A DNA stretch of 64,000 bases from an uncultured Flavobacteriaceae bacterium (GCA_947500525.1 CANMSH010000002.1:434001-498000), one strand, 5' to 3'. Positions 44,587-53,806 are shown, counted from the stretch's first letter. Numbers and translations are program-made. The notes: a model not told the origin generated them from the sequence alone.

Positions 44587-46632
44587 ATGAAACTTTTTGT
44601 AAAAGATCTTCTCTATTTTTGTAAAACAAGTATTTCTAACATACTATGTTTACTTGTTCTATGCATATCTATAAACAATGTGTTTGGAGTTGAAAATAGT
44701 CAAAAAGACTTACCAAAATTCGACCTACAAAACATAAATTTCGAAAGCAATACTGAAGTAGATTTAGATAGTGGTTGGGCTTTTTATTGGAATCAATTAA
44801 TTGCACCCAATAACTTTACTAAAGAACAATCTTTTACCAAAGTATCTATTCAAGATTGGACAAACTATAATGATGCCAATGGTGCAAACCTCCCTTCTTT
44901 CGGCTATGCTACTTATAGACTTATTTTTTCTTTACCCAAAAAAAGACCACACCTATCACTAGAAATTCCGCCAGCATACTCCTCAAGTAATATATGGATA
45001 AATAATGAACTAATTGCTGAAATTGGCGAAGTAGGTACAAGAAAAGAAACTACAGTTCACAGAAGATTCTCTAGAACTATTCCTCTTGATACCGATATCA
45101 ATGATTTTGAAATTGTTATCCAAGTTGCAAACTTTTATCACGCTAAAGGAGGTTATGTAAAAGCACCAATACTAGCGCCAAGTGAACATCTACAAACAGA
45201 AAATAATCGAGGTATTATTTCTGATATGATTTTTATCGGAAGTTTGGGTTTTATTGGTTTTTTCTTTTTACTATTTTTCTTGTTCTTCTGGAACAAAGAT
45301 ATTGCCGTATTATATTTTGCCATATTGTGTATATGCTGGGCAAATAGAGCATTGAATGATGCCTATGCCCCCTTCTCTCATATTTTCCCTAATGTTAGCT
45401 GGACTCTTTTATCTAGAATCGAATATATTACATTATTTATGGGAGGTTCAGCTGCTTGTTTATTTTTTGCTAATATTTTCTCTAATCATATTCACAAGTT
45501 ATATAAGAAAATAATTATTGTTACTTTTTTAATTTCTCTTCTTCTAATTCTTTTCTTACCATCTCAATATTTTACGAGACTATTAGTGCCATATATTTAC
45601 TTCATGATAATTTGTCTAGTCTATATGACAGGTGTCATTGTAAAAGCTATATTTTACAAGGAGCGTAAGTCTGTTCTAGCCTTGGTAAGCATCGTATTTG
45701 GATTGATTATATTTTGTAGTCATATTTTCGTTTTTTTCGATGGGAACGGAAGAGATTTGGTTTATATAAATCTTGGATATGTCTTCGTTTTTTTACTAAT
45801 ATCAATGCTCTTAATGATGCGATTCTCAAACTCGTTTATTGAACTTGAAGTCTCCAGAAAAGTTGCACTAGAACAAAAAAAGGAAATTTCGTTACAATCG
45901 AATCAACTATCAAAAACAAATTTGAGATTAAAAGATAATCTAACGCTTCTTGAAAATCATAACTCCGAATTAGATAATTTTAACCATATTGTTTCGCACG
46001 ATTTAAAGGCGCCCTTAGTGGCGGTAAACGCACTTGTACATTTTATTGAAGAAGATAACAATGCGAAGTTTGATGAGAACACAAAAAGTAACTTCAAATT
46101 ATTAAAAGAGAGAATCTTAAAAATGGGCGGGTTAATTGAAGGTCTCTTGGAGTATTCTAAAATTGCAAAAGGAAATAAAACAAAAGAGTACTTCTATTTG
46201 AACGATGTGTTAGTAGATATAGTGGAAGCCGTTAACAATAAAAACCAACATACAATTGTACTACCAATTGATAATCCTAGGATATATGCCAATAAGACTG
46301 AAATAAAACATATATTTCTGAATTTGATTCAAAATGCCATTAAGCATAATGATAAGAAGGAGACTAGAATTAATATTTTATTTACAAAAAAGAAAGAACT
46401 CTATGAGTTCTCGGTCAAAGACAATGGCCCCGGGATTCCGAGAAAGTATCACGCCAAAATTTTTGATATGTTTACCAGTTTACAAAATGATGATAAAAGA
46501 GACAGTACAGGTATTGGATTATCTATAGTAAAAAAGATCATATCTGAAAACCATGGTAGAATCTGGATTGAATCAAAAGAAGGTATCGGTACAACCATTA
46601 ATTTCGTCATTAAAATAGAAGATCAAAGTTGA
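44587..46632 (+). CDS. 7TM-DISM sensor histidine kinase
   Basis: 681 residues: export signal/helix, a periplasmic 7TMR-DISMED2-like beta domain (about 40-200), seven membrane helices (about 212-420), a coiled-coil (about 430-460), HisKA with phospho-acceptor His471 (IVSHDLKAPLVAV), and HATPase_c with N-box LNLIQNAIKHND, G1 DNGPGIP and G2 GIGLSIVKKI. It senses an extracellular or membrane cue and phosphorylates a response regulator that is not encoded nearby, so it is an orphan kinase. Divergent from the GIY-YIG gene. Confidence 0.92.
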   Translation: MKLFVKDLLYFCKTSISNILCLLVLCISINNVFGVENSQKDLPKFDLQNINFESNTEVDLDSGWAFYWNQLIAPNNFTKEQSFTKVSIQDWTNYNDANGANLPSFGYATYRLIFSLPKKRPHLSLEIPPAYSSSNIWINNELIAEIGEVGTRKETTVHRRFSRTIPLDTDINDFEIVIQVANFYHAKGGYVKAPILAPSEHLQTENNRGIISDMIFIGSLGFIGFFFLLFFLFFWNKDIAVLYFAILCICWANRALNDAYAPFSHIFPNVSWTLLSRIEYITLFMGGSAACLFFANIFSNHIHKLYKKIIIVTFLISLLLILFLPSQYFTRLLVPYIYFMIICLVYMTGVIVKAIFYKERKSVLALVSIVFGLIIFCSHIFVFFDGNGRDLVYINLGYVFVFLLISMLLMMRFSNSFIELEVSRKVALEQKKEISLQSNQLSKTNLRLKDNLTLLENHNSELDNFNHIVSHDLKAPLVAVNALVHFIEEDNNAKFDENTKSNFKLLKERILKMGGLIEGLLEYSKIAKGNKTKEYFYLNDVLVDIVEAVNNKNQHTIVLPIDNPRIYANKTEIKHIFLNLIQNAIKHNDKKETRINILFTKKKELYEFSVKDNGPGIPRKYHAKIFDMFTSLQNDDKRDSTGIGLSIVKKIISENHGRIWIESKEGIGTTINFVIKIEDQS

Positions 46633-46738
46633 TTTTAATTGATCATTATCTTCATTAAAGCATTTTCAATTTCCTTTTTAATACGCTTTTGTATATAGAA
46701 TTTCCCTATAAAAAATTGTGCAATTATAACAGTGTATG

Positions 46739-46775
46739 ACTATAAATATAGTTTTATGACTATAAAAATAGTCAT
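46739..46775 (+). promoter_or_regulatory. Tandem BlaI-type operators
   Basis: ACTATA-AA-TATAGT (46739-46752) and ATGACTAT-AAAA-ATAGTCAT (46756-46775); dyad centres are exactly 20 bp apart. A perfect -7 box TACATTTG follows at 46792-46799 and the ATG at 46804, giving a nearly leaderless mRNA. The layout suggests repression by the BlaI protein encoded here. Confidence 0.75.
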
Positions 46776-46803
46776 ATTCGAAAAATTATAGTACATTTGC
46801 CAC

Positions 46804-47187
46804 ATGAATGAACTAACAAAAGCCGAAGAACAGGTCATGAAATATGTCTGGAAACTTGAAAAAGCCTTCCTAAAAGATATTGTAGAACAATTTCCAGAAC
46901 CTAAACCTGCCTACACTACAATCTCAACCGTAGTAAGGGTTCTGGTAAGAAAAGAATTTCTAAAATTTGAAACTTATGGTAAAATCCGCCAATATTACGC
47001 TACCATTTCTAAGGAGAGTTATTTTAAAACACATATGAAAGGGGTGATTGGAAATTTTTTTAGTGGTTCTCCAAGCAAATTCGCTTTATTTTTTACCAAT
47101 AACGAAGATTTAGATCTTACAGAACTGGAGAAAATGAAAGTATTGATAGAAAGCAAAATCCAACAATTAAAAGAAAAAAATGGATAA
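46804..47187 (+). CDS. BlaI/MecI-family transcriptional repressor
   Basis: 127 residues: winged HTH (LTKAEEQVMKYVWKLEKAFLKDIVEQFPEPKPAYTTISTVVRVLVRKEFL) and a C-terminal dimerisation helix region. Family members repress their own operon until cleaved by, or released through, a BlaR1-type M56 peptidase. The following gene encodes exactly such a protein and overlaps by 8 bp. Two dyads in the promoter are probable operators. Confidence 0.92.
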   Translation: MNELTKAEEQVMKYVWKLEKAFLKDIVEQFPEPKPAYTTISTVVRVLVRKEFLKFETYGKIRQYYATISKESYFKTHMKGVIGNFFSGSPSKFALFFTNNEDLDLTELEKMKVLIESKIQQLKEKNG

Positions 47188-48520
47188 CATATTGTTTTAT
47201 CTGGTTCAAGCTACTAGTATTTTCTCACTATGCTATTTAATATATGTAGTTTTATTTAAAAAACTCACTTTTCATACATCAAATAGGGTTTTATTATTAT
47301 TATTTATACCTACTTCTTTAGTCATACCTGTTTTAGGTAGTCTATTTCCCTCATTTTCAAATGTCGTTTCTGAGGTATCATTATTAAACGAAGTCGCTAG
47401 TAGTACCAATTTTATCGAAGAAAGTCAAGTACTGGCGACCCCATCTAGTGACACTTCTCTCTCTTTTATTACTTTCCTTTTTACGATTTATTCAACTGTT
47501 GTACTCATATACCTAATTAAAATGATTACAACAGCAAGAAGACTATCAAAATTGAAGCGAGACGGAATCATTAAAGAAAAAAACGGATATCAATTAATTA
47601 TAACAGATGTTCCTGAGATTTTTTCATATTTCAAATATGTTTTTATTCCAAAAAATCAATACGATCGTTATAATAAAACACAAATTTTAGCACATGAAGC
47701 CGCACACATTGCACTTAGGCATTCATGGGATGTTGTTTTATCTGAATTATTTATTGCCTTCTTTTGGTTCAATCCGTTGGTTTATATGTATCGAAATTCC
47801 TTGAAATCGATACATGAGTATCAGGCAGATCGTAAGGTTGTAAATATTGATGGTAATGCATTAAATTACTTGCAGTTATTACTAACAACTATACATATCA
47901 AAAACCCGAATAGCTTATACAATTATTTCAATCATCCAATCCTAAAAAAAAGAATAGATATGATGACTAAATCCACTTCAAACACCTTTGCTAAGCTTGC
48001 CTATCTTTTGTTTTTACCAATAGGTATCCTTCTTGTTTCTGCATTTGCAGAAAAACAACCAATAGCAAATAAAGAAATTCCGTTTAAGGGAAGTATGAAT
48101 TTTCATGCTACTGAAATTGCTCCTCCCGCCCTATTTCCAGTTAAAGGTGGGGCTAAGAGTGATATTACGGCCTATTTTGGCAAAAAGGGAAAGCATCCAA
48201 AAGCAAACAAAGGAATTATACATCAAGGTATTGACATAAGAGCAATCGAAGGTACTCCTATCATAGCTACGGCAGACGGAGTTATAGCTAAAGCGAGATT
48301 AGAAGGTAATTGGGGTAACTTGATTGTTATTATGCACAATAATGGTTACGAAACATGGTATGCGCATCTCCAAGGTTTTAATACAAAAAAACAACAATCA
48401 GTGCAAAAAGGTGATATTATTGGTTACGTTGGTAATACCGGTAAGTCTACCGGTCCTCATCTTCACTACGAAGTAAGGCAACATGGTAAGAATTTAAACC
48501 CCATAAACTATTTAAAGTAA
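47180..48520 (+). CDS. BlaR1-like M56 membrane peptidase fused to an M23 endopeptidase domain
   Basis: 446 residues. The N-terminal half is an M56 (BlaR1/MecR1) membrane metalloprotease with helices at about 4-25, 37-55 and 98-115, zinc motif HEAAH (172-176) and ADRKVV downstream. A further helix (about 272-288) is followed by an extracytoplasmic M23 lysostaphin-type domain (about 325-446): HQGIDIR, WYAHL and GPHLHYEV supply the zinc ligands. BlaR1 normally has a penicillin-binding sensor there; here a peptidoglycan endopeptidase takes its place. Co-transcribed with the BlaI repressor. Confidence 0.88.
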   Translation: MDNILFYLVQATSIFSLCYLIYVVLFKKLTFHTSNRVLLLLFIPTSLVIPVLGSLFPSFSNVVSEVSLLNEVASSTNFIEESQVLATPSSDTSLSFITFLFTIYSTVVLIYLIKMITTARRLSKLKRDGIIKEKNGYQLIITDVPEIFSYFKYVFIPKNQYDRYNKTQILAHEAAHIALRHSWDVVLSELFIAFFWFNPLVYMYRNSLKSIHEYQADRKVVNIDGNALNYLQLLLTTIHIKNPNSLYNYFNHPILKKRIDMMTKSTSNTFAKLAYLLFLPIGILLVSAFAEKQPIANKEIPFKGSMNFHATEIAPPALFPVKGGAKSDITAYFGKKGKHPKANKGIIHQGIDIRAIEGTPIIATADGVIAKARLEGNWGNLIVIMHNNGYETWYAHLQGFNTKKQQSVQKGDIIGYVGNTGKSTGPHLHYEVRQHGKNLNPINYLK

Positions 48521-48629
48521 CTATTCTTCTATATTTTCTTAGTACCATGTACTAGATTTTTAACAAAATATACTGCGACCTCGTAAATAGTATAACATAA
48601 CTATCTCTAAATTTTAATTTTCGAAATAA

Positions 48630-49592
48630 ATGAAAATAACATTTCCCCATTTCAATGTTGTCAATCGTATAATGCTGTATTTTATACTATTCTCTACATC
48701 ATTATTATTTTCCCAAGACATAGACACTTTAGTGAATACGAGTAGCATACCATTGAACGTCACTAAGAATGATTCTCTAATAATAATAATAAATAGAGAC
48801 ACTTTGAAGGGCATTAAAGTGACACATAGTCTCAGCAGCGATTTACTTTTTGAGAATTGGAATGACACCAAATTTAACCCTTACAAAGATCAATATAAGT
48901 CTTATCCGTTTTATTTAAAATTTACAGATAGCAGTTATGCCTCACCAATTCAAGGTAAAAAAGTAATAACCTCAAGATATGGATGGAGAAAAGGAAGACC
49001 ACACTTAGGTATTGATATAGACCTTGTTACAGGTGATCAAGTAATGTCAATGTTTGATGGTGTAGTTAGGTTCGTAAGGTATAGTTCAGGACATGGAAAA
49101 ACGATCGTCATTCGTCATCCTAATGGTTTAGAAACGGCCTACGCTCATTTGTCTAAATATAAAGTAAAAGTGAATGATACTGTACAAAAAGGTCAAATCA
49201 TTGGGATCGGTGGCACAACAGGAAATGCTAGAGGTAGTCATTTACATCTTATTACGAGTTATAAAGGTGACTATATAAACCCCGAGTATTTATTTGATTT
49301 CGGGAAAGAAAACAAGCTGAAAAAGCAAAATTTTTGGATCACAAAACGTTGGACAAAAGCACATTTTCACTCTTCTACAAAACAAAGCAAATTTACCTAT
49401 TACAACTCTTATAAGGAGGCTTTATCTGTTCAAAAAAAACAATCGAAAAGAAAAGTGCATGTGGTGAAGCGTGGAGATACACTTTCAGAAATTTCTAGAA
49501 AATATAAAATTTCACTAATTAAATTGTGTAAAACTAATGCTATCTCAATACACAGCATACTCAAAATAGGCAAACAACTAATTATTTATTAA
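48630..49592 (+). CDS. M23-family peptidoglycan endopeptidase with LysM domain
   Basis: 320 residues; an internal ATG at residue 15 would give a tighter signal peptide (MLYFILFSTSLLFSQ). The M23 domain (about 110-215) has HLGIDID, AYAHL and GSHLHL as zinc ligands. A C-terminal LysM domain (about 276-320, HVVKRGDTLSEISRKYKISLIKL) binds glycan strands. Periplasmic cell-wall hydrolase. It follows the M56-M23 gene by 109 bp and may share its control. Confidence 0.9.
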   Translation: MKITFPHFNVVNRIMLYFILFSTSLLFSQDIDTLVNTSSIPLNVTKNDSLIIIINRDTLKGIKVTHSLSSDLLFENWNDTKFNPYKDQYKSYPFYLKFTDSSYASPIQGKKVITSRYGWRKGRPHLGIDIDLVTGDQVMSMFDGVVRFVRYSSGHGKTIVIRHPNGLETAYAHLSKYKVKVNDTVQKGQIIGIGGTTGNARGSHLHLITSYKGDYINPEYLFDFGKENKLKKQNFWITKRWTKAHFHSSTKQSKFTYYNSYKEALSVQKKQSKRKVHVVKRGDTLSEISRKYKISLIKLCKTNAISIHSILKIGKQLIIY

Positions 49593-49607
49593 TATAAAAT
49601 ATACGTT

Positions 49608-50507
49608 ATGAAACGGATCATGACCTTACTTATTCTTTTAATATCAATGCAAACATTTTGTCAATCAAAAATCAGCTTCACGTTTGATGATGGCTCTATT
49701 GCTGATCGACCTAATTACAAATTTGATCAATGGAACGATATGCTCTTAAAAAAGCTAAATGATGCAAATATAGAAGCAATGTTTTTTGTGACAGGGAGAA
49801 ATGTTTCAGGATTAAAAGGTGAAAGACTTCTAAAAAAGTGGGATGAAAAGGGTCATAAAATTGCAAATCATACCTATACACATTCAAATTATAACAGTGA
49901 TGATTTCACTTTTGAAAAATTTAAAAGTGATTTCATGAAAAATGATTTATACATCTCTAAATATATAAATTATTGCAAATTCTTTAGGTTTCCATATTTA
50001 AAAGAAGGACATACCTCCAAAAAAATAGCCGCTGCACGAGTTTTTCTTAAAAAAGAAAATTATAGAAACGGTCATGTTACTATAGATGCTTCTGATTGGT
50101 ACATTGATAGTCGCCTTTTAAAACGACTCAGAAATAATCCGAAAGCCGACCTGAGTAAATTCAAAGAGTTTTACTTAAACCATATATGGGAGAAAGCACA
50201 ATTTTATGAAAAGCTTTCTTTAGCCATTAACAAGAGACATATTAGTCATACTCTCTTGCTACATCACAATTTAACCTCGGCCCTTTTTATTGACGACTTA
50301 ATTAATATGTTTAAGGAGAAAGGTTGGGAAATTGTTCCAATCACTAAAGCCTACAACGATCCTGTTTATAAAATCATTACAACATATGCTGGTGGGAGTC
50401 TCATTTATGCTCAAGCGAAAGACTCCAAAAACTTCGAAAAATTGTTACGCTATCCTCCCGAAGATAGTAGATATGAAAAAATCAAGATGGATAAGTTAGG
50501 GTTATAA
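49608..50507 (+). CDS. Polysaccharide deacetylase (NodB-type)
   Basis: 299 residues, signal peptide to about 18 (QTFCQ). The NodB fold has TFDDG (metal Asp), HTYTHS (metal His pair) and RFPYLKEG. A late LLHHN matches the catalytic His motif. It removes N- or O-acetyl groups from glycans, here probably peptidoglycan or a surface polysaccharide. It starts 15 bp after the M23-LysM gene, so the cluster combines wall cleavage and deacetylation. Confidence 0.87.
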   Translation: MKRIMTLLILLISMQTFCQSKISFTFDDGSIADRPNYKFDQWNDMLLKKLNDANIEAMFFVTGRNVSGLKGERLLKKWDEKGHKIANHTYTHSNYNSDDFTFEKFKSDFMKNDLYISKYINYCKFFRFPYLKEGHTSKKIAAARVFLKKENYRNGHVTIDASDWYIDSRLLKRLRNNPKADLSKFKEFYLNHIWEKAQFYEKLSLAINKRHISHTLLLHHNLTSALFIDDLINMFKEKGWEIVPITKAYNDPVYKIITTYAGGSLIYAQAKDSKNFEKLLRYPPEDSRYEKIKMDKLGL

Positions 50508-50585
50508 TCTTCTTATTTAAATAAACGTCTTAAAACAACCTTCAAATCCATATTAAGTATACTAGAAAGGACTCTCTTTCCCTAA

Positions 50586-50618
50586 AGGTTTTTCCCATTC
50601 ACTCTAAGGATTTTTCCT
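50586..50618 (+). promoter_or_regulatory. Dyad array (2 units) upstream of the LCAT-like gene
   Basis: AGGTTTTTCCC (50586) and AGGATTTTTCCT (50607), 21 bp apart; the second continues GTTTTTA exactly as at 32776. Downstream, TTG (50636-50638) and TAACTTTA (50659-50666) with a 20-bp spacer form a good promoter candidate. Confidence 0.68.
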
Positions 50619-50688
50619 GTTTTTATAGGCAAAAATTGGTTTTAAGCATGGAAACATCTAACTTTAAGATGGAAAAAATTATCTTCAT

Positions 50689-51852
50689 ATGGCACGTAAA
50701 AAACCGATCATTTTGATCCCTGGAATTCAAGGTACAAAGCTTTTCAATGTCAACGAGAAAGACTTTACAACAGTATGGTCTGGAGTAAAAAAATTCTTTT
50801 CAAACATACACGTTCTAAAATTGCAAAAGAACGGAATAAGTGATATTGGCGCCGAAACGATCGTAGAACGTGCGGATATAGAAAATTTAGCGTACTCAGA
50901 AATAATTAATTATTTAAAATCTAAGGGCTATCGCGTTTTTATATTTGGTTATGATTGGAGAAAATCAAATATGGAATCGGCAAAGGATTTAAAAGTATAT
51001 ATAGAAAAGCTACGTGATAAATTAAATATCAGTTCGTTCAATTTCGTTACACATAGTATGGGGGCTCTTGTTTTATCTTCGTACTTTAAAATTCTATCTG
51101 AAGACGAACGAGATAAAGTAGTGCACCGAGCTATTCTAACAGTCCCTCCATTTTTAGGTTCGATCGAAGCAAGCTTTAATTTAGTTGTAGGAAAATCTAG
51201 ATTGTTCAATTCTAGTGATGATTTTAGAAAAATTGCAAGAACTTTTCCCGCAATTTATGAATTACTACCTGTCTATAAAGGTGCTTATGATTTTGAAGAC
51301 TCTAAAACAAAGGATAATTTTAACCCGTACGACTTTCATACTTATTGGCAGCAGGTAAAAACACTTGATCCAGCTAGAAAAGATACCTTAACAAAGCATA
51401 ATTTAATTGCACATCGTCTTGAGAAATCTGGAGAAGTTCGCGATCAAAACAACTTTATATTTGATTTCAATCAATGTAGCCAACAATTTAGAAATAAACT
51501 CATCGTACTATGTGGTGGCAACTCAGAAACAAAACATAAAATTTATGTAGAAAAAGAAGAAGGACATTTAAAAAATTTCTTCAACTATGAAAAACATAAA
51601 CCATTAAAGAATGCCGACGGTACAGTACCAGACGAAAGTGCTACAGCATTTAAAAAGGCCATTCTTACGTTAAAAGTAAATCAAAGAGGTATTGAAACCT
51701 GGGTAGACTCGCGGTTTATGGGCGCAGATTGGCATGCGTTTTTCTTAAATAATGGTCGGGTGCAAAATGTCATTAAACGTTTTCTAAATGATCAAACTGA
51801 TCGGGAGAATTGGTTTGATTCTGCTGGAGGAAAAATTGAGGAAGTAGTGTAA
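50689..51852 (+). CDS. LCAT-like acyltransferase / alpha-beta hydrolase
   Basis: 387 residues, no signal peptide. It opens with PIILIPGIQGTKLF, the oxyanion region of lecithin:cholesterol acyltransferase-like enzymes; FIFGYDWRKS follows, the nucleophile elbow is THSMGAL, and the acid and His are likely in DGTVPDES and DWHAFF. The catalytic triad therefore seems complete. It probably transfers or hydrolyses acyl groups of lipids. It converges with the EEP-family gene, and both promoters carry dyad arrays. Confidence 0.82.
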   Translation: MARKKPIILIPGIQGTKLFNVNEKDFTTVWSGVKKFFSNIHVLKLQKNGISDIGAETIVERADIENLAYSEIINYLKSKGYRVFIFGYDWRKSNMESAKDLKVYIEKLRDKLNISSFNFVTHSMGALVLSSYFKILSEDERDKVVHRAILTVPPFLGSIEASFNLVVGKSRLFNSSDDFRKIARTFPAIYELLPVYKGAYDFEDSKTKDNFNPYDFHTYWQQVKTLDPARKDTLTKHNLIAHRLEKSGEVRDQNNFIFDFNQCSQQFRNKLIVLCGGNSETKHKIYVEKEEGHLKNFFNYEKHKPLKNADGTVPDESATAFKKAILTLKVNQRGIETWVDSRFMGADWHAFFLNNGRVQNVIKRFLNDQTDRENWFDSAGGKIEEVV

Positions 51853-51885
51853 TATTTTATCTCTATTTTTTTTCGAAGTATTATT

Positions 51886-53040
51886 CTACTGAATTTTCGC
51901 AAATTTACTGGCCAAAAAATCACCACTACTATCGGTTTCAATTTCTATCCAAACGGGTAAATGATCACTTATTTGATTTCGTTTCCAATATCTGTTAAAA
52001 TAGGTTCTGAATTTTGTGGCATCAGTCAATGTAGAAGGATCATCCTTATGCGCTAACATCAAGTCATGATACGTTGCTATTTCTTCAGGAGTATCTATAT
52101 AGACATATTCAAAAAGGTTAAAAACACCACCGTTTTCTTGACCGTTTTCATCAAGAGCAATTTTAAAATAATGTTCTACATTTAAGAAAATACGATCATA
52201 AATTTGATTTAGACTTGTATTCGTAAATTTACCTTTCAATCCATCGCTTTCTAGAAATCCTTGCTGCATTAAACGATTTACAATATCACCATCATCTTCA
52301 TATAAATTTGTATCTCCTAATATGATCATATTTCTATCTTCGTATGCCGAAGTTTCTAATTTTTCTTCTAAAATTTTCATTAGTAAACGAACTTCTTCAT
52401 CACGAATTTCCTGATCCGTAGGCTCGTCAGGATCATTTGAATCATCTCCCGGGTGTAAGTGCACACTAATAATGGAGAATTTTTTCCAACCGCTCTCAAA
52501 ACCTGTAAAAACAGGAGTTCTTTTTAATTGACGGATAATAGGACTATCGGCCATGAATTCAGGCGGGATTACAATTTCACCCGACAATCCTGAATGCGTA
52601 ACACGTCGCGAATCATAGATAAAACCAAAACGTTCATCATTTCCTGAATTCCCTTCAGTAACATCACTTAAGGTGTGTTTCCAATGACTTCCGAGTAATC
52701 GTAACACTTTTTTAAATTGTTTGACGTTGCTATTAATTTCTTGTATAGCTACGATATCAAAGGCACTAATAATCTCGGCTATATAATATATTGATTCGGC
52801 AGTTCTATCTTTTAATTTTCCAAAGTTCTTTATGTTCCAAGACCCAAGCAATAAATTTTTATCTACTTTTTTACTTGGTATGTGTTGGCTAATTCCCTGT
52901 TTTAATCTAATTAAATTTGAAATGGTTCTTTTCTTATCTTCATTTGTCATTAACCTCGAATAGTCTTTACTATCGAGCATGATTAACGAATATTTATCAC
53001 TTGTTAATTCACTATCGGGTCTTAAGTCATTATACCACAT
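51886..53040 (-). CDS. Endonuclease/exonuclease/phosphatase (EEP) family protein
   Basis: 384 residues from the ATG at 53040. The EEP fold has LLGSWNIKNFG, VAIQEIN (catalytic Glu), ISVHLHPGDD, ILGDTNLYEDD and SDHLPVWIEI, a complete active site of the DNase I/Mg-phosphodiesterase group. An upstream ATG at 53091 is in frame but lies 6 bp from the dyad array, whereas in the other four promoters the nearest dyad is 56-110 bp from the start; hence 53040. No signal peptide. The substrate (nucleic acid or phospholipid/inositol phosphate) is not decidable. Confidence 0.85.
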   Translation of the reverse strand: MWYNDLRPDSELTSDKYSLIMLDSKDYSRLMTNEDKKRTISNLIRLKQGISQHIPSKKVDKNLLLGSWNIKNFGKLKDRTAESIYYIAEIISAFDIVAIQEINSNVKQFKKVLRLLGSHWKHTLSDVTEGNSGNDERFGFIYDSRRVTHSGLSGEIVIPPEFMADSPIIRQLKRTPVFTGFESGWKKFSIISVHLHPGDDSNDPDEPTDQEIRDEEVRLLMKILEEKLETSAYEDRNMIILGDTNLYEDDGDIVNRLMQQGFLESDGLKGKFTNTSLNQIYDRIFLNVEHYFKIALDENGQENGGVFNLFEYVYIDTPEEIATYHDLMLAHKDDPSTLTDATKFRTYFNRYWKRNQISDHLPVWIEIETDSSGDFLASKFAKIQ

Positions 53041-53096
53041 ACAACGTTCTTTTAAATTATATCGTAATAATAACGATAACTGAATCAACATAAAAG

Positions 53097-53151
53097 AGGA
53101 AAAACACCTAAAGCACTAGGAAAAACCCTATGTATTTATAGGAAAAATCCT
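53097..53151 (-). promoter_or_regulatory. Dyad array (3 units) upstream of the EEP gene
   Basis: AGGAAAAACACC (53097), AGGAAAAACCCT (53118) and AGGAAAAATCCT (53140), starts 21 and 22 bp apart. The flank ATAAAAGAGGAAAAACACC is identical to that at 27584-27602. Confidence 0.7.
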
Positions 53152-53193
53152 AAATTTCAGCTCAGTATATTTATTCTCATATAATTAGAGGTC

Positions 53194-53766
53194 TCACTCA
53201 TCTTCCCATCCCCAAGGTGCTGAGGGTGTTTCGATAGGATTTAGAAGATTCATGTCTACCTTAAATATTCGATCTGTACCAAGGCGTTTTAAATTGTAGG
53301 AAAATATAGTCTTATCGAGTGATATCCACCAAACGTTTGTAGCGGCGGCAGGAATCATATTTTGAGTAGCATTATCTGCAGGGAAAAATTGAATAGTGGC
53401 CTTTCCTTTATTTGTTGATGTGCCACCATAAAAATTTATGCTATCTTCAGTACCGTCTTTGTGCCTATGATCGTGTTTTAAGCTTATTCGATTGTTATTA
53501 TAAGTTAAGATCCATGTGCGGGATTTATCATCACCTACAAAAAACGGAATTTTAATAACTGTATCGCTGCAAGAACGCACGTGCATTGTTAATCGTTTAC
53601 CTCCAAAAGCTTTATCTTCTTTAGGTAGCATCAACTTACCTTGATAGGCTTTACCACAATGTTCTTGTAGGCTGTTCCAAAATTCTTTTGTAGGATTTTC
53701 TTCTTGCGCATGAGTTACGGCAGAAATCATACAGATACAGAACATCATTTTCATTTTAATAGTCAT
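53194..53766 (-). CDS. Secreted protein of unknown family
   Basis: 190 residues; signal peptide to about 20 (VTHAQ), preceded by several Met. The mature part has two cysteines (HCGKAY, VRSCSD) that may form a disulfide, and beta-rich runs such as SRTWILTYNNNRISLKHDHR and NFYGGTSTNKGKATIQFFPAD. It ends APWGWEDE. I recognise it only as a type of conserved hypothetical in Bacteroidota. Followed in the same direction after the gene at 53807. Confidence 0.65.
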   Translation of the reverse strand: MTIKMKMMFCICMISAVTHAQEENPTKEFWNSLQEHCGKAYQGKLMLPKEDKAFGGKRLTMHVRSCSDTVIKIPFFVGDDKSRTWILTYNNNRISLKHDHRHKDGTEDSINFYGGTSTNKGKATIQFFPADNATQNMIPAAATNVWWISLDKTIFSYNLKRLGTDRIFKVDMNLLNPIETPSAPWGWEDE

Positions 53767-53806
53767 ATCAAATCATTTAGTTGTTTGAAAGATACTATTT
53801 AAAATG

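Noticed and set aside
4204..50618. One common motif for the cassette boxes and the dyad arrays (both contain TTCCC about two turns apart)
   Set aside because: The cassette boxes lack the AGG...CCT symmetry and have 20-bp spacing, the arrays 21-23 bp. TTCCCATTCAC at 50592 resembles TTCCCTTTCAC, but the rest does not align. I keep them as two systems.
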